Origin: Arenibacter sp040216555
GTDB taxonomy: Bacteria; Bacteroidota; Bacteroidia; Flavobacteriales; Flavobacteriaceae
Direction: 5' to 3'
DNA: 64,000 nt
NCBI GenBank assembly: GCA_040216555.1
Contig: JAVJOW010000038.1
Location: 496,001-560,000 of the forward strand
Position numbers and translations under genes: made by a program. The notes beneath the pieces are model-generated. The model saw only the letters and a list, made by a program, of their open reading frames with translations, was not told the origin of the DNA and made no database searches. This document shows, one piece after another, positions 25,602 to 34,826 of the stretch. The number at the start of each line of letters is the position of its first letter. Within the stretch, counting starts at the first letter, position 1.

Positions 25602-27464
25602 TTATAATTGGTTTTCCTCTATTAGGTCTACCTCTACTTTAAGGTTGTTTATTATAAATTCCTGACGGTCAGGGGTGTTTTTGCCCATATAAAACTCCAA
25701 TAAGTTTTCTATAGACATTGCTTTGTCCAGCATTACCGGTTCCAATCTAATGTCTTCGCCAATAAAATGTTGAAACTCATCTGGTGAGATTTCGCCCAAT
25801 CCCTTAAATCGGGTTATTTCGGGTTTCCCAGTTAACTTTTCAATGGCCTGTAATTTTTCCTCATGGCTGTAACAGTAATAGGTATCCTTTTTGTTACGGA
25901 CCCTGAATAGCGGGGTCTGAAGTATATATAGGTGATTCTCTTTTATTAGTTCCGGGAAAAATTGCAGGAAAAAAGTAATCAATAAAAGTCGAATGTGCAT
26001 TCCATCAACATCGGCATCCGTAGCAATTACTATCTTGTTGTACCTTAAATCCTCCATGGATTCCTCTATGTTCAATGCAGCTTGGAGAAGGTTGAATTCC
26101 TCATTTTCATACACTATTTTCTTGGACATGCCATAGGAGTTCAAAGGTTTCCCCCTTAAGCTAAATACGGCCTGGGTGTTTACGTCCCTCGATTTGGTAA
26201 TTGATCCAGAAGCCGAATCACCCTCCGTGATAAACAAAGTGCTTTCCAAACAGCGATCATTCTTGGAATCTGCCAAATGTACCCTGCAGTCCCTTAATTT
26301 TTTATTGTGGAGGTTGGCTTTTTTAGCCCTGTCCTTTGCCAATTTTCTGATCCCGGAGAGTTCCTTTCGCTCCCGTTCTGCCTGCATAATTTTGCGCTGA
26401 AGCTTTTCTGCTGTATCTGGATTTTTGTGAAGGTAATTGTTAAGCTGGGTACCTACAAAATCGTTGATATAGGTTCGTACCGTTGGTAGATCCCCGCCCA
26501 TATCCGTAGACCCCAATTTAGTCTTGGTCTGACTCTCGAATACGGGTTCCATTACCTTTATGGCTATGGCGGAAATAATAGATTTCCTAACATCGGATGG
26601 ATCATAATTTTTCCCGTAGAAATCCCGGATGGTTTTTACGATGGCCTCCCGAAATGCGGTCTGATGTGTTCCTCCCTGGGTGGTGTTTTGTCCGTTAACA
26701 AACGAATGGTATTCTTCGCTATACTGTGTTTTGCTGTGTGTTAAGGCAATTTCGATATCGTTACCCTTTAGGTGTATAATAGGGTAAGTCATGTCCTCAA
26801 TATTATTATTGTCCTCCAATAGGTCTTTTAGTCCGTTCTCGGAATGGAATTTCTCGCCATTGTAAATAATGGTAAGACCAGGATTGAGGTATACATAATT
26901 TTTGAGCATGCGTTCCACATACTCGTTCCTGTACTTGTATTTCTTAAAGATAACTTCGTCCGGAGTAAAGGATACCTTGGTTCCTTTTCGCTTTGAGGTG
27001 TCTTCCGGGCCCACTTCCGAAACTAAATTTCCTTGTTGAAATTCTGCGGTTTTAAGCATGTTGTCCCTAGAAGACTGCACTTTGAAATAACTGGACAGGG
27101 CATTTACCGCTTTGGTACCAACCCCGTTAAGACCTACCGATTTTTTAAAGGCCCTTGAGTCGTACTTACCACCAGTATTCATTTTGGACACTACGTCCAC
27201 GACCTTGCCCAAAGGTATTCCGCGGCCATAATCCCTCACATTTACCACATTATCCTTGATAACGATATCTATGGTTTTGCCGGCACCCATTACAAATTCA
27301 TCTATGCAGTTGTCTATAACCTCTTTTAGGAGGATATAAATACCGTCATCGGCAGAGGATCCATCGCCCAATTTGCCAATATACATTCCCGGACGCATAC
27401 GGATGTGTTCTTTCCAATCTAATGATCGAATGTTGTCTTCTGTATATTGGGTGTTATCTGACAT
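25602..27464 (-). CDS. parE: DNA topoisomerase IV subunit B
   Basis: ATPase subunit of topoisomerase IV, decatenating sister chromosomes. The 620-residue protein contains a GHKL ATP site (EVIDNCIDEF, DYGRGIP, GLNGVGTKAVN), the TOPRIM motifs TEGDSASG and DADVDGMHIR, and RFKGLGEISPDEF near the C-terminus. Length and absence of a long insert fit ParE or a short GyrB; adjacency to a ParC supports ParE. Confidence 0.92.
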   Translation of the reverse strand: MSDNTQYTEDNIRSLDWKEHIRMRPGMYIGKLGDGSSADDGIYILLKEVIDNCIDEFVMGAGKTIDIVIKDNVVNVRDYGRGIPLGKVVDVVSKMNTGGKYDSRAFKKSVGLNGVGTKAVNALSSYFKVQSSRDNMLKTAEFQQGNLVSEVGPEDTSKRKGTKVSFTPDEVIFKKYKYRNEYVERMLKNYVYLNPGLTIIYNGEKFHSENGLKDLLEDNNNIEDMTYPIIHLKGNDIEIALTHSKTQYSEEYHSFVNGQNTTQGGTHQTAFREAIVKTIRDFYGKNYDPSDVRKSIISAIAIKVMEPVFESQTKTKLGSTDMGGDLPTVRTYINDFVGTQLNNYLHKNPDTAEKLQRKIMQAERERKELSGIRKLAKDRAKKANLHNKKLRDCRVHLADSKNDRCLESTLFITEGDSASGSITKSRDVNTQAVFSLRGKPLNSYGMSKKIVYENEEFNLLQAALNIEESMEDLRYNKIVIATDADVDGMHIRLLLITFFLQFFPELIKENHLYILQTPLFRVRNKKDTYYCYSHEEKLQAIEKLTGKPEITRFKGLGEISPDEFQHFIGEDIRLEPVMLDKAMSIENLLEFYMGKNTPDRQEFIINNLKVEVDLIEENQL

Positions 27465-27784
27465 GGTCTAGGGCTTTATCCAAAGTGTTGCTAATATAGC
27501 AAGTGTTATAAAAAGATGAAACCCCTATGCGTTAAAGTAATTAACAAAGGAAACCAACGATTTGTTGATAGTAAGGGGGTATTAAGCAATCTATTCTTAG
27601 TTATAAGAATAATAGCCATTGTAAAAGTATAAAAATTTATTGATTATTTGTGGCAACAAAAAATCATGTCCAAGCCTGTCCTGCTTTCAGGAGTCTTTTG
27701 GTCCTAGAGATTCAATATGCCCTGTTCCTGATCAAAGGACCGCTTGGAGCCTACCAAAGTTTATTGGTTAAGCTTTGTGTTGTC
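27465..27784. other. Intergenic stretch without a recognised gene
   Basis: 320 bases between the start of parE and the end of ychF, both on the minus strand. I see only short spurious frames. A near-match TATATTAG to the -7 element lies about 27 bases upstream of parE. Nothing else is supported. Confidence 0.4.
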
Positions 27785-28879
27785 CTAGACGTTAAACCTA
27801 AAATGCATTACATCACCATCCTTAACGATGTATTCTTTTCCTTCCACGCGCATTTTTCCGGCTTCCTTAACTTTGGCCTCGCTACCATAGGAGACAAAAT
27901 CATTATAGGCAATAACTTCTGCCCTAATAAAGCCCTTTTCAAAATCGGTATGGATTACCCCTGCTGCTTGAGGTGCAGTGGCTCCCACGGGAATGGTCCA
28001 TGCCCTTACTTCCTTTACCCCAGCGGTAAAATAAGTCTCCAAATCCAATAACCTATAGGCTCCCCTGATCAATTTGGCAGAACCGGGTTCGGTCAGTCCT
28101 AAATCTTCCAAGAACATTTGTCGTTCCTCGTAACTCTCCAATTCCGTTATATCGGCTTCGGTCCCTACGGCCAAAAAGATTACCTCTGCATTTTCGTTGG
28201 CAACAGCAGCCTTAACTTGTTCCACGTATGCGTTGCCAGTGGTAGCTGCATCTTCATCCACATTGCAGACATACATTACAGGTTTATCAGTAATAAATTG
28301 TAAAGGCTTGACAAATTCTGCCCGATCGTCCTTGTTGATATCCAGGGCACGTACAGAGGTACCTGTTTCAAGGCCTTGTTTGATCTTCAATAGAACTGCT
28401 TCCTCTTTTTGAGCTTCTTTATTTCCAGTTTTGGCCGCCCGCTTCACTTTTTCAAGTTTTTTATCCACGGTCTCCAAATCCTTTAATTGAAGCTCAATGT
28501 CGATAGTCTCCTTGTCCCTAACCGGGTTTACAGAACCATCTACATGAACAATATTATCGTTGTCAAAACAGCGTAGCACATGTAAAATTGCATCTGTCTC
28601 CCGAATATTACCTAAAAACTGGTTACCCAGGCCTTCACCTTTACTGGCTCCCTTTACCAATCCTGCGATATCCAAAATTTCTACTGTTGCAGGCAATACC
28701 CGTTCAGGTTTTACAAGTTCTTCCAATTTTTGTAATCGTGTATCCGGAACATTTACCACGCCAATATTCGGTTCAATGGTACAAAAAGGAAAATTGGCAC
28801 TTTGTGCCTTTGCGTTGGACAAACAATTAAAAAGTGTGGACTTTCCTACATTGGGCAATCCTACAATACCTGCTTTCAT
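27785..28879 (-). CDS. ychF: Redox-regulated ATPase YchF
   Basis: Obg-related P-loop ATPase that associates with ribosomes. The 364-residue protein has GLPNVGKSTL (G1, 7-16), NFPFCTIEPN (G2), DIAGLVKGAS (G3), the altered G4 CNVDE that accounts for ATP rather than GTP preference, and a C-terminal TGS domain. Strong assignment. Confidence 0.96.
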   Translation of the reverse strand: MKAGIVGLPNVGKSTLFNCLSNAKAQSANFPFCTIEPNIGVVNVPDTRLQKLEELVKPERVLPATVEILDIAGLVKGASKGEGLGNQFLGNIRETDAILHVLRCFDNDNIVHVDGSVNPVRDKETIDIELQLKDLETVDKKLEKVKRAAKTGNKEAQKEEAVLLKIKQGLETGTSVRALDINKDDRAEFVKPLQFITDKPVMYVCNVDEDAATTGNAYVEQVKAAVANENAEVIFLAVGTEADITELESYEERQMFLEDLGLTEPGSAKLIRGAYRLLDLETYFTAGVKEVRAWTIPVGATAPQAAGVIHTDFEKGFIRAEVIAYNDFVSYGSEAKVKEAGKMRVEGKEYIVKDGDVMHFRFNV

Positions 28880-29048
28880 GGTCGAGATCTATATTAAACG
28901 GGAAACAAAAATTTAAGTCTTTTTCCCAGCTTTTTTTAAACAGCTGCAAAGATACTATTTATGTACGTTTATGAACGCACATTGACAATCTTAATTATGT
29001 AAAAATAAAATACCTAAATTAGAAGTCTAAACACTTAAAACCATTAAT

Positions 29049-31724
29049 ATGAAAAAAATTATCTTATTGACAGCTATTATGCTGGGCAATTTTGCCTTAA
29101 CATTTGCACAAAACTCGGTATCCGGGAACATTACGGATGATAGTGGTGAACCCTTGGTGGGGGTAAACATTGTGGAAAAAGGCACTACCAATGGTACCAC
29201 GACCGATTTCGATGGGAATTATCAAATTTCGGTCATGGATAATGCAACCCTTGTCTTTAGCTATATAGGATATGATACCAAGGAGGAAAATGCTTCCGGA
29301 AAATCCGTTATCAATGTTACCCTGACCGGTGGAATGATGCTGGACGAGGTGCAATTAGTGGGATCCCGAAGTCCAAAACGTACCTCTACCGACACCGCAG
29401 TTCCAGTAGATGTTATAGATATTGCCGAAGTTGTTACCCAAACAGGCCGGGTGGAAGTAAATGAGTTGTTGCAATATGCTGCGCCTTCATTCAATGCCAA
29501 TAAACAGTCAGGATCGGATGGTGCCGACCATATAGATCCCGCTACCCTAAGAGGTCTGGGACCTGATCAAACCTTGGTGCTTATCAATGGTAAAAGAAGG
29601 CATCAGTCTTCCCTGATCAATATCTTCGGAACCAGGGGGCGTGGCAACACGGGTACCGATTTGAATGCCATTCCGGCATCGGCCATTAAAAGGATAGAAA
29701 TATTGCGTGATGGTGCGGCTGCGCAATATGGTTCCGATGCCATTGCAGGGGTAATCAACATTGTTTTGAAAAACCAAACGGATAAGGTATCCGGATTTAT
29801 TAATTACGGTGCCTACAACACCAATGCAAAAGGAGACTTTCCATCAGGAACACCCAACACAGATGGCAACCGTTTGGACACGGAGAAGGACGGAAACGCC
29901 ATAGGTAGTGATAAGAGTTTTGACGGAGGTTCTCTAAAAGCTGGAGTTAATTTTGGTGCGGCTATTGGAAAAGACGGTGGTTTTGTAAATGTAACTACAG
30001 AATATATCAGCAAGAACAAAACTTTAAGACCTGGGTTCGATTTCAGGAGAGGTTTCGGAGAGGCGGCCATTGACGGATTTAATTTAATGTTGAATGCTTC
30101 GATTCCCCTATCGGATAAATCGGAATTATATGCTTTTGGTGGTAGGAATTATAGGGATACGGATGCCTACGCCTTTACCAGAAACGGAGGAAACAGGGTA
30201 ATCCCTTCCATATACCCAAATGGTTTTACCCCAAGGATTACCTCCAATATTATTGATAATTCCTTCTCGGCAGGTTTTAGAACTGAATTGGATAGTGGCT
30301 GGAAACTCGATATCAGCAATACTTATGGCAAGAATAATTTTCATTATTACATAAAAGGTACCCTTAACGCTTCATTGGAAGATGTATCCCCTACCGATTT
30401 TGATGCGGGCGGACATAGTCTGACACAGAATACGGTGAATTTGGATTTTTCCAAGTATTATGAGGATGTTTTGGAGGGTATGAACTTGGCTTTTGGTGCC
30501 GAATATAGAACGGAAAACTTTATCATATTTTCCGGTGAGGAAGGGTCTTGGGGCACCTATGACGTAAATGGCCTATTGATTACTGATCCGGCCAACCAAT
30601 CCCAGCCCATCGATCCGGATTCGGGCGATCCGCGTCCCGGAGGCTCGCAGGGTTTTCCTGGATACAGTCCGAAGAACGAAGTGGATAGAAGCAGAAGTAA
30701 CTTTTCCCTGTATGCCGACGGCGAGTTCGATCTAACCGAAACCTTCCTTTTAAGTGCTGCCGCCAGATTTGAGAATTTCAGTGATTTTGGAAGTACCTTG
30801 AACGGCAAATTGGCCGCTAGGGTAAAAGCGTCGGATAATGTTAATATAAGAGGTTCTGTAAGTACAGGTTTTAGAGCTCCTTCCTTGGCACAAAAATATT
30901 ATAATCTACAGTTCACGAATTTTGTAGGTGGGGCAGCCTTAGAGTCCTTGCTGTCTCCCAATAACAGTCCGGTAACGGCTTCCTTTGGGATAGATCAGTT
31001 AACAGAGGAAAAGGCCCTTAATGCTGGCCTTGGTTTTACGGCAACTTTCGGAGATTTTACCGCAACTGTTGATGGATATTATATTAAGGTGGACGATCGT
31101 ATTGTGCTTACTGGTAATTTTGATGCACCCCAAATTCCCAACGTTGAGGCGGCTCAATTCTTTGTTAATGGTGTGGACACCAAGACTACAGGTTTCGATA
31201 TTGTTCTGGCTTGGAAGAAAAGTTTTGACAACAATAAGTTATCCGCCACTTTTACCGGCAATATAAATGATATGAAAATAGATAAGGTGAACAATGGTAG
31301 TTTGGATGAGCAAACCTTCTTTGGAGAAAGGGATAAGGGGTTTTTATTGGCCTCGGCCCCGAAAAGCAAATTTACCCTGAATATGAATTACAGTAGGGAC
31401 AAGTTTGATGCCGGCCTGGCATTCACCCATTTCAGTAAGGTGGAGCTATTGGATTACCAAATGTATGAGCCCACCGCTGATTATGCCAGTTTTGAGGACC
31501 AGATCAATCAGGCAACGGATACCTATAACGCCCGACTCGTAACCGATCTGGTTTTTGGTTATCAATTAACTGATGGCCTTAAATTAAATGTAGGTGCCAA
31601 TAACCTATTTAATGTTTACCCAGACCAACAGGACGATTGGGTAGAAGGAGGAGGTTATTGGGATTCTGTACAAATGGGCTTCGGTGGAGCCTATTACTAC
31701 GCCAAAATAGGATTTACCTTTTAA
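29049..31724 (+). CDS. TonB-dependent outer membrane receptor
   Basis: An 891-residue receptor. Signal peptide about 1-20; a CarboxypepD_reg-like domain at about 22-95 (VSGNITDDSGEPLVGVN); a plug domain at about 115-240 (RILRDGAAAQYGSDAIAGVI type motif); then a beta barrel ending in an aromatic-terminated strand. This is the common Bacteroidota design for iron chelate or other nutrient uptake. No SusD partner or substrate gene lies next to it, so the ligand is unknown. A strong bidirectional terminator follows at once. Confidence 0.92.
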   Translation: MKKIILLTAIMLGNFALTFAQNSVSGNITDDSGEPLVGVNIVEKGTTNGTTTDFDGNYQISVMDNATLVFSYIGYDTKEENASGKSVINVTLTGGMMLDEVQLVGSRSPKRTSTDTAVPVDVIDIAEVVTQTGRVEVNELLQYAAPSFNANKQSGSDGADHIDPATLRGLGPDQTLVLINGKRRHQSSLINIFGTRGRGNTGTDLNAIPASAIKRIEILRDGAAAQYGSDAIAGVINIVLKNQTDKVSGFINYGAYNTNAKGDFPSGTPNTDGNRLDTEKDGNAIGSDKSFDGGSLKAGVNFGAAIGKDGGFVNVTTEYISKNKTLRPGFDFRRGFGEAAIDGFNLMLNASIPLSDKSELYAFGGRNYRDTDAYAFTRNGGNRVIPSIYPNGFTPRITSNIIDNSFSAGFRTELDSGWKLDISNTYGKNNFHYYIKGTLNASLEDVSPTDFDAGGHSLTQNTVNLDFSKYYEDVLEGMNLAFGAEYRTENFIIFSGEEGSWGTYDVNGLLITDPANQSQPIDPDSGDPRPGGSQGFPGYSPKNEVDRSRSNFSLYADGEFDLTETFLLSAAARFENFSDFGSTLNGKLAARVKASDNVNIRGSVSTGFRAPSLAQKYYNLQFTNFVGGAALESLLSPNNSPVTASFGIDQLTEEKALNAGLGFTATFGDFTATVDGYYIKVDDRIVLTGNFDAPQIPNVEAAQFFVNGVDTKTTGFDIVLAWKKSFDNNKLSATFTGNINDMKIDKVNNGSLDEQTFFGERDKGFLLASAPKSKFTLNMNYSRDKFDAGLAFTHFSKVELLDYQMYEPTADYASFEDQINQATDTYNARLVTDLVFGYQLTDGLKLNVGANNLFNVYPDQQDDWVEGGGYWDSVQMGFGGAYYYAKIGFTF

Positions 31725-31743
31725 ACGGGACAAAAACCCAAAT

Positions 31744-31774
31744 AAAAAAGGCTGCCCTAGAGCAGCCTTTTTTA
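31744..31774. terminator. Bidirectional terminator after the TonB receptor
   Basis: Stem GGCTGC/GCAGCC (31750-31755, 31762-31767) extended by a run of A before and T after. It can end the receptor transcript and the opposing ferredoxin transcript. Confidence 0.85.
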
Positions 31775-31895
31775 TATTGACATGTTGGCAAGGTCCTTTA
31801 TCAGGAACAGGAATAGCCATTAATAATTTAAAAAAAAATAGAGAGCTTCCAATTCAATTTCAAATGGGGTATGCCCACCTATCCTAATGCATTAC

Positions 31896-32246
31896 CTATT
31901 CAGGATGCATAAAGCGTTGCTTGCCCAAAAGAACTTCTTCAGATTCAACGTGATCTTCATCAGGTACGCAACAGTCTACCGGACATACGGCAGCACACTG
32001 TGGTTCATCATGGAATCCTTTACATTCCGTACACTTATCTGGGACAATAAAATATATCTCGTCACTTACCGGCTCCTGTGATTCGTCCGCGTTAACGGCC
32101 TTCCCATTGGGCAGTACAACATCGCCTTTTAAAAGGGTTCCGTCACTATAGCGCCAATCATCCGCACCTTCATAAATTGCTGTATTTGGGCATTCAGGTT
32201 CACAAGCTCCACAATTTATGCACTCATCTGTTATTATAATTGCCAT
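31896..32246 (-). CDS. 2[4Fe-4S] ferredoxin
   Basis: A 116-residue ferredoxin. Cluster I ligands fit Cys9, Cys12, Cys15 and Cys19. Cluster II ligands fit Cys72, Cys75, Cys84 and the C88/C92 group, an arrangement with an eight-residue insert resembling Allochromatium-type ferredoxins. Between the two clusters there is a long loop (about 20-70) and the C-terminus is acidic. It transfers low-potential electrons in the cytoplasm; the partner is unknown. It is divergent from the acyl-CoA reductase gene with overlapping promoters. Confidence 0.9.
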   Translation of the reverse strand: MAIIITDECINCGACEPECPNTAIYEGADDWRYSDGTLLKGDVVLPNGKAVNADESQEPVSDEIYFIVPDKCTECKGFHDEPQCAAVCPVDCCVPDEDHVESEEVLLGKQRFMHPE

Positions 32247-32286
32247 ATTTTATATTTCTTTTATGCTGATTTAATTTCAGTATCAA

Positions 32287-32294
32287 TACTTTTG
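32287..32294 (+). promoter_or_regulatory. Promoter -7 element for acyl-CoA reductase
   Basis: TACTTTTG, full TAnnTTTG match, 38 bases before the ATG at 32333. It directly faces the ferredoxin -7 element. Confidence 0.5.
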
Positions 32295-32296
32295 TA

Positions 32297-32304
32297 CAAA
32301 GGTA
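32297..32304 (-). promoter_or_regulatory. Promoter (-33/-7) for ferredoxin
   Basis: TACCTTTG on the minus strand with TTTG 20 bases upstream of it, a full -33/-7 pair for the Bacteroidota consensus. Only 2 bases separate it from the plus-strand -7 element. Confidence 0.6.
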
Positions 32305-32332
32305 AAGCCTAATAAAATCTTTTACAAATATA

Positions 32333-33394
32333 ATGACTGACCTTAGACATAGACTTAATGCTTTTGTTAAACTTGGTAGTTTTTTTAAAGAATATTGCAA
32401 ATATGCAAAAAACAAAACTGAAATAGATGATAATCAGCATGCATCGTTTGTAAAATTCGATGAAATAGTTGTCCTGGCCGGACATCATAATGGCTGGTTT
32501 ACTCTTGAAAATATTTTATTTAGCTTGGAAAGTTGGGCGGAATTACTTACGCCATCAGAACTGGAGCGTTGGCTTTCCGCCTATGATTTAAATAACAACA
32601 AGCCAAAGACCGTAGCCTTGATCATGGCAGGTAATATCCCTTTGGTGGGGTTCCACGACTTTTTAAGTACCCTGATAACGGGAAATAAGGGCTTGGTAAA
32701 ACTATCTTCCAATGACAAAATTTTGTTGCCATTTATTGCTGAGTATTTAATTGAAGCAGAACCTTTGCTAAAAGATCAGATTTCATTTTCAGAAGGGAAA
32801 CTGGAAGATTTTGATGCCGTTATTGCCACGGGAAGTGACAATACATCTCGCTATTTTGAACATTATTTTGGAAAAAAGCCCAATTTAATTAGAAGAAATA
32901 GGAATTCGGTGGCCATCCTTAGCGGGAATGAAACCAATGAAGAACTGGCCGCTCTGGGTGATGATATTTTTAGGTATTACGGATTGGGCTGTAGAAGTGT
33001 TTCAAAATTGTTTGTTCCAATAAATTATAAATTCGATACTCTTTTTGAGGCCCTATACCCATTTAATAGGATTATTGATCAACATAAATATGCCAACAAT
33101 TATGACTATAATAAGGCAGTGTACCTAATGAGTTTATTTAAAATTTTGGAAAATGGTTTCCTAATGTTAAAGGAGGATAAAAATTATGCCTCCCCAATTG
33201 CCACCGTTTTTTATGAGTTTTATGAATCCCCCGAGGAACTGAAAATTAGGCTATCCAATGAAAAGGATAGGATTCAATGTTTGGTGGCCAATGGTTTTAT
33301 GGCTGATGAGGTGCCATTTGGACAAACTCAAAAACCATCATTAACGGATTATGCGGATAATATTGATACTGTTGATTTTTTGTTGAAAACATAA
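32333..33394 (+). CDS. LuxC-like acyl-CoA reductase
   Basis: A 353-residue protein related to the acyl-CoA reductase domain of LuxC and ALDH-type enzymes. The candidate catalytic Cys is Cys220 in YYGLGCRSVSK, and GNIPLVGFHDF with ATGSDNTSRYF marks the nucleotide-binding part. It would reduce acyl-CoA to aldehyde. Neighbours give no fatty-alcohol pathway, but two fatty acid hydroxylases lie elsewhere in the window. A ferredoxin gene sits divergently, under overlapping promoters. Confidence 0.82.
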   Translation: MTDLRHRLNAFVKLGSFFKEYCKYAKNKTEIDDNQHASFVKFDEIVVLAGHHNGWFTLENILFSLESWAELLTPSELERWLSAYDLNNNKPKTVALIMAGNIPLVGFHDFLSTLITGNKGLVKLSSNDKILLPFIAEYLIEAEPLLKDQISFSEGKLEDFDAVIATGSDNTSRYFEHYFGKKPNLIRRNRNSVAILSGNETNEELAALGDDIFRYYGLGCRSVSKLFVPINYKFDTLFEALYPFNRIIDQHKYANNYDYNKAVYLMSLFKILENGFLMLKEDKNYASPIATVFYEFYESPEELKIRLSNEKDRIQCLVANGFMADEVPFGQTQKPSLTDYADNIDTVDFLLKT

Positions 33395-33564
33395 TACAAT
33401 AATTTTGGTAGGCACTACCCTACTTCCTAAAATATTTATGACCTTTAACCTTTGAAAAAAGTATAACTGAATTTGAAAATAACTCGATAACAGCAGTAGT
33501 ACGGACAAATTATAAAAGTAATTAAGGTCTTTGTTAGCTGCAAATCACATTATTTTTTAACTAC

Positions 33565-33588
33565 TCATAGATGTAATATAATCTATGA
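33565..33588. promoter_or_regulatory. Inverted repeat upstream of serC
   Basis: Perfect 8-bp arms TCATAGAT and ATCTATGA with an 8-base spacer, ending 20 bases before the serC ATG. It could be an operator or a leader hairpin; there is no T tract. Confidence 0.4.
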
Positions 33589-33608
33589 ATAACCCTAATT
33601 AGTGATAA

Positions 33609-34673
33609 ATGAAAAAACATAATTTTAGTGCGGGCCCTTGTATTCTGCCGCAGGAAGTAATCATAAAAGCTTCTGAGGCCGTGTTGGATTTTAATGAATT
33701 GGGACTTTCCCTGATCGAAATTTCACACAGAAGTAAGGATTTTGTCGCTGTAATGGACAAGGCCAGATCTCTGGCCTTGGAGCTATTGGATTTGGAAGGA
33801 AAGGGCTATCAGGCTTTATTCCTGCAAGGAGGTGCTAGCATGGAGTTTTTAATGGTAGCCTATAACCTATTGGAAAAGAAAGCCGGATATCTTAATACAG
33901 GTACATGGGCAGATAAAGCGCTAAAGGAGGCCAAGCTTTTTGGAGAGGTCATTGAAGTGGGATCATCCAAAGACGAAAATTTTAGTTATATACCCAAGGG
34001 TTACACTATTCCAAGCGACCTGGATTACCTGCACCTAACTTCCAATAATACTATTTTTGGAACCCAGATAAAGAAATTTCCAAAAACGGAAGCTACTTTG
34101 GTCTGTGATATGAGTTCCGATATATTTTCCAGACAATTGGATTTTTCACAATTCGACCTTATCTACGCCGGTGCCCAAAAGAACATGGGTCCTGCCGGGA
34201 CCACTTTGGTAGTGGTGAAAGAGGAAATTCTGGGTAGGGTAAGCAGAAAAATTCCGTCTATGTTGGATTACAAGGTTCACATAGAGAAGGAAAGTATGTT
34301 CAATACCCCAGCTGTGTTTCCAGTTTACGTTTCCATGCTTACGCTGGAGTGGCTTCAAAAGTTGGGAGGAATTGCTGCCATTGAAGAGATAAATGAAAAG
34401 AAAGCCCAGCTATTGTATTCAGAGATAGATTTGAATCCTTTGTTCAATGGCTACGCCCATAAGGAGGACCGTTCCAATATGAACGCAACCTTTACCCTGG
34501 CAGAGGAAAAGCTGAAAGATGAATTTGAGGGCATGTGCAAAGAAGCTGGAATAAGTGGAATAAACGGACATCGTTCTGTGGGAGGATATAGGGCTTCTAT
34601 GTATAATGCCCTTCCTTTGGAGAGCGTAGGTACCTTGGTCGATGTAATGAGCGAATTGGAGCGAAAGGCTTAG
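33609..34673 (+). CDS. serC: Phosphoserine aminotransferase
   Basis: PLP-dependent transamination of 3-phosphohydroxypyruvate, second step of serine synthesis. The 354-residue protein opens with NFSAGPCILP, typical for SerC, and has the Schiff-base Lys191 in YAGAQKNMGPAG and RSVGGYRASMYNA at the C-terminus. It is followed at 153 bases by the serA-like gene, a serine pathway pair. serB is not in the window. Confidence 0.95.
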   Translation: MKKHNFSAGPCILPQEVIIKASEAVLDFNELGLSLIEISHRSKDFVAVMDKARSLALELLDLEGKGYQALFLQGGASMEFLMVAYNLLEKKAGYLNTGTWADKALKEAKLFGEVIEVGSSKDENFSYIPKGYTIPSDLDYLHLTSNNTIFGTQIKKFPKTEATLVCDMSSDIFSRQLDFSQFDLIYAGAQKNMGPAGTTLVVVKEEILGRVSRKIPSMLDYKVHIEKESMFNTPAVFPVYVSMLTLEWLQKLGGIAAIEEINEKKAQLLYSEIDLNPLFNGYAHKEDRSNMNATFTLAEEKLKDEFEGMCKEAGISGINGHRSVGGYRASMYNALPLESVGTLVDVMSELERKA

Positions 34674-34826
34674 ATGTTCAGTTTTGGAAGTATGGCCCGC
34701 TGAAATTGCAGGGCATATTGCCTAAGCAAAGAACTATGTCAATTCATCAAAATATTATCTTAACTGATCTAGTTTGAGACCAACATTTAATTTATAAAGT
34801 ATAATAACTAACATTTAGCATTTAAC

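Noticed and set aside
34674..34826. A small gene between serC and serA
   Set aside because: Only short frames with no start or domain support; better read as a spacer.
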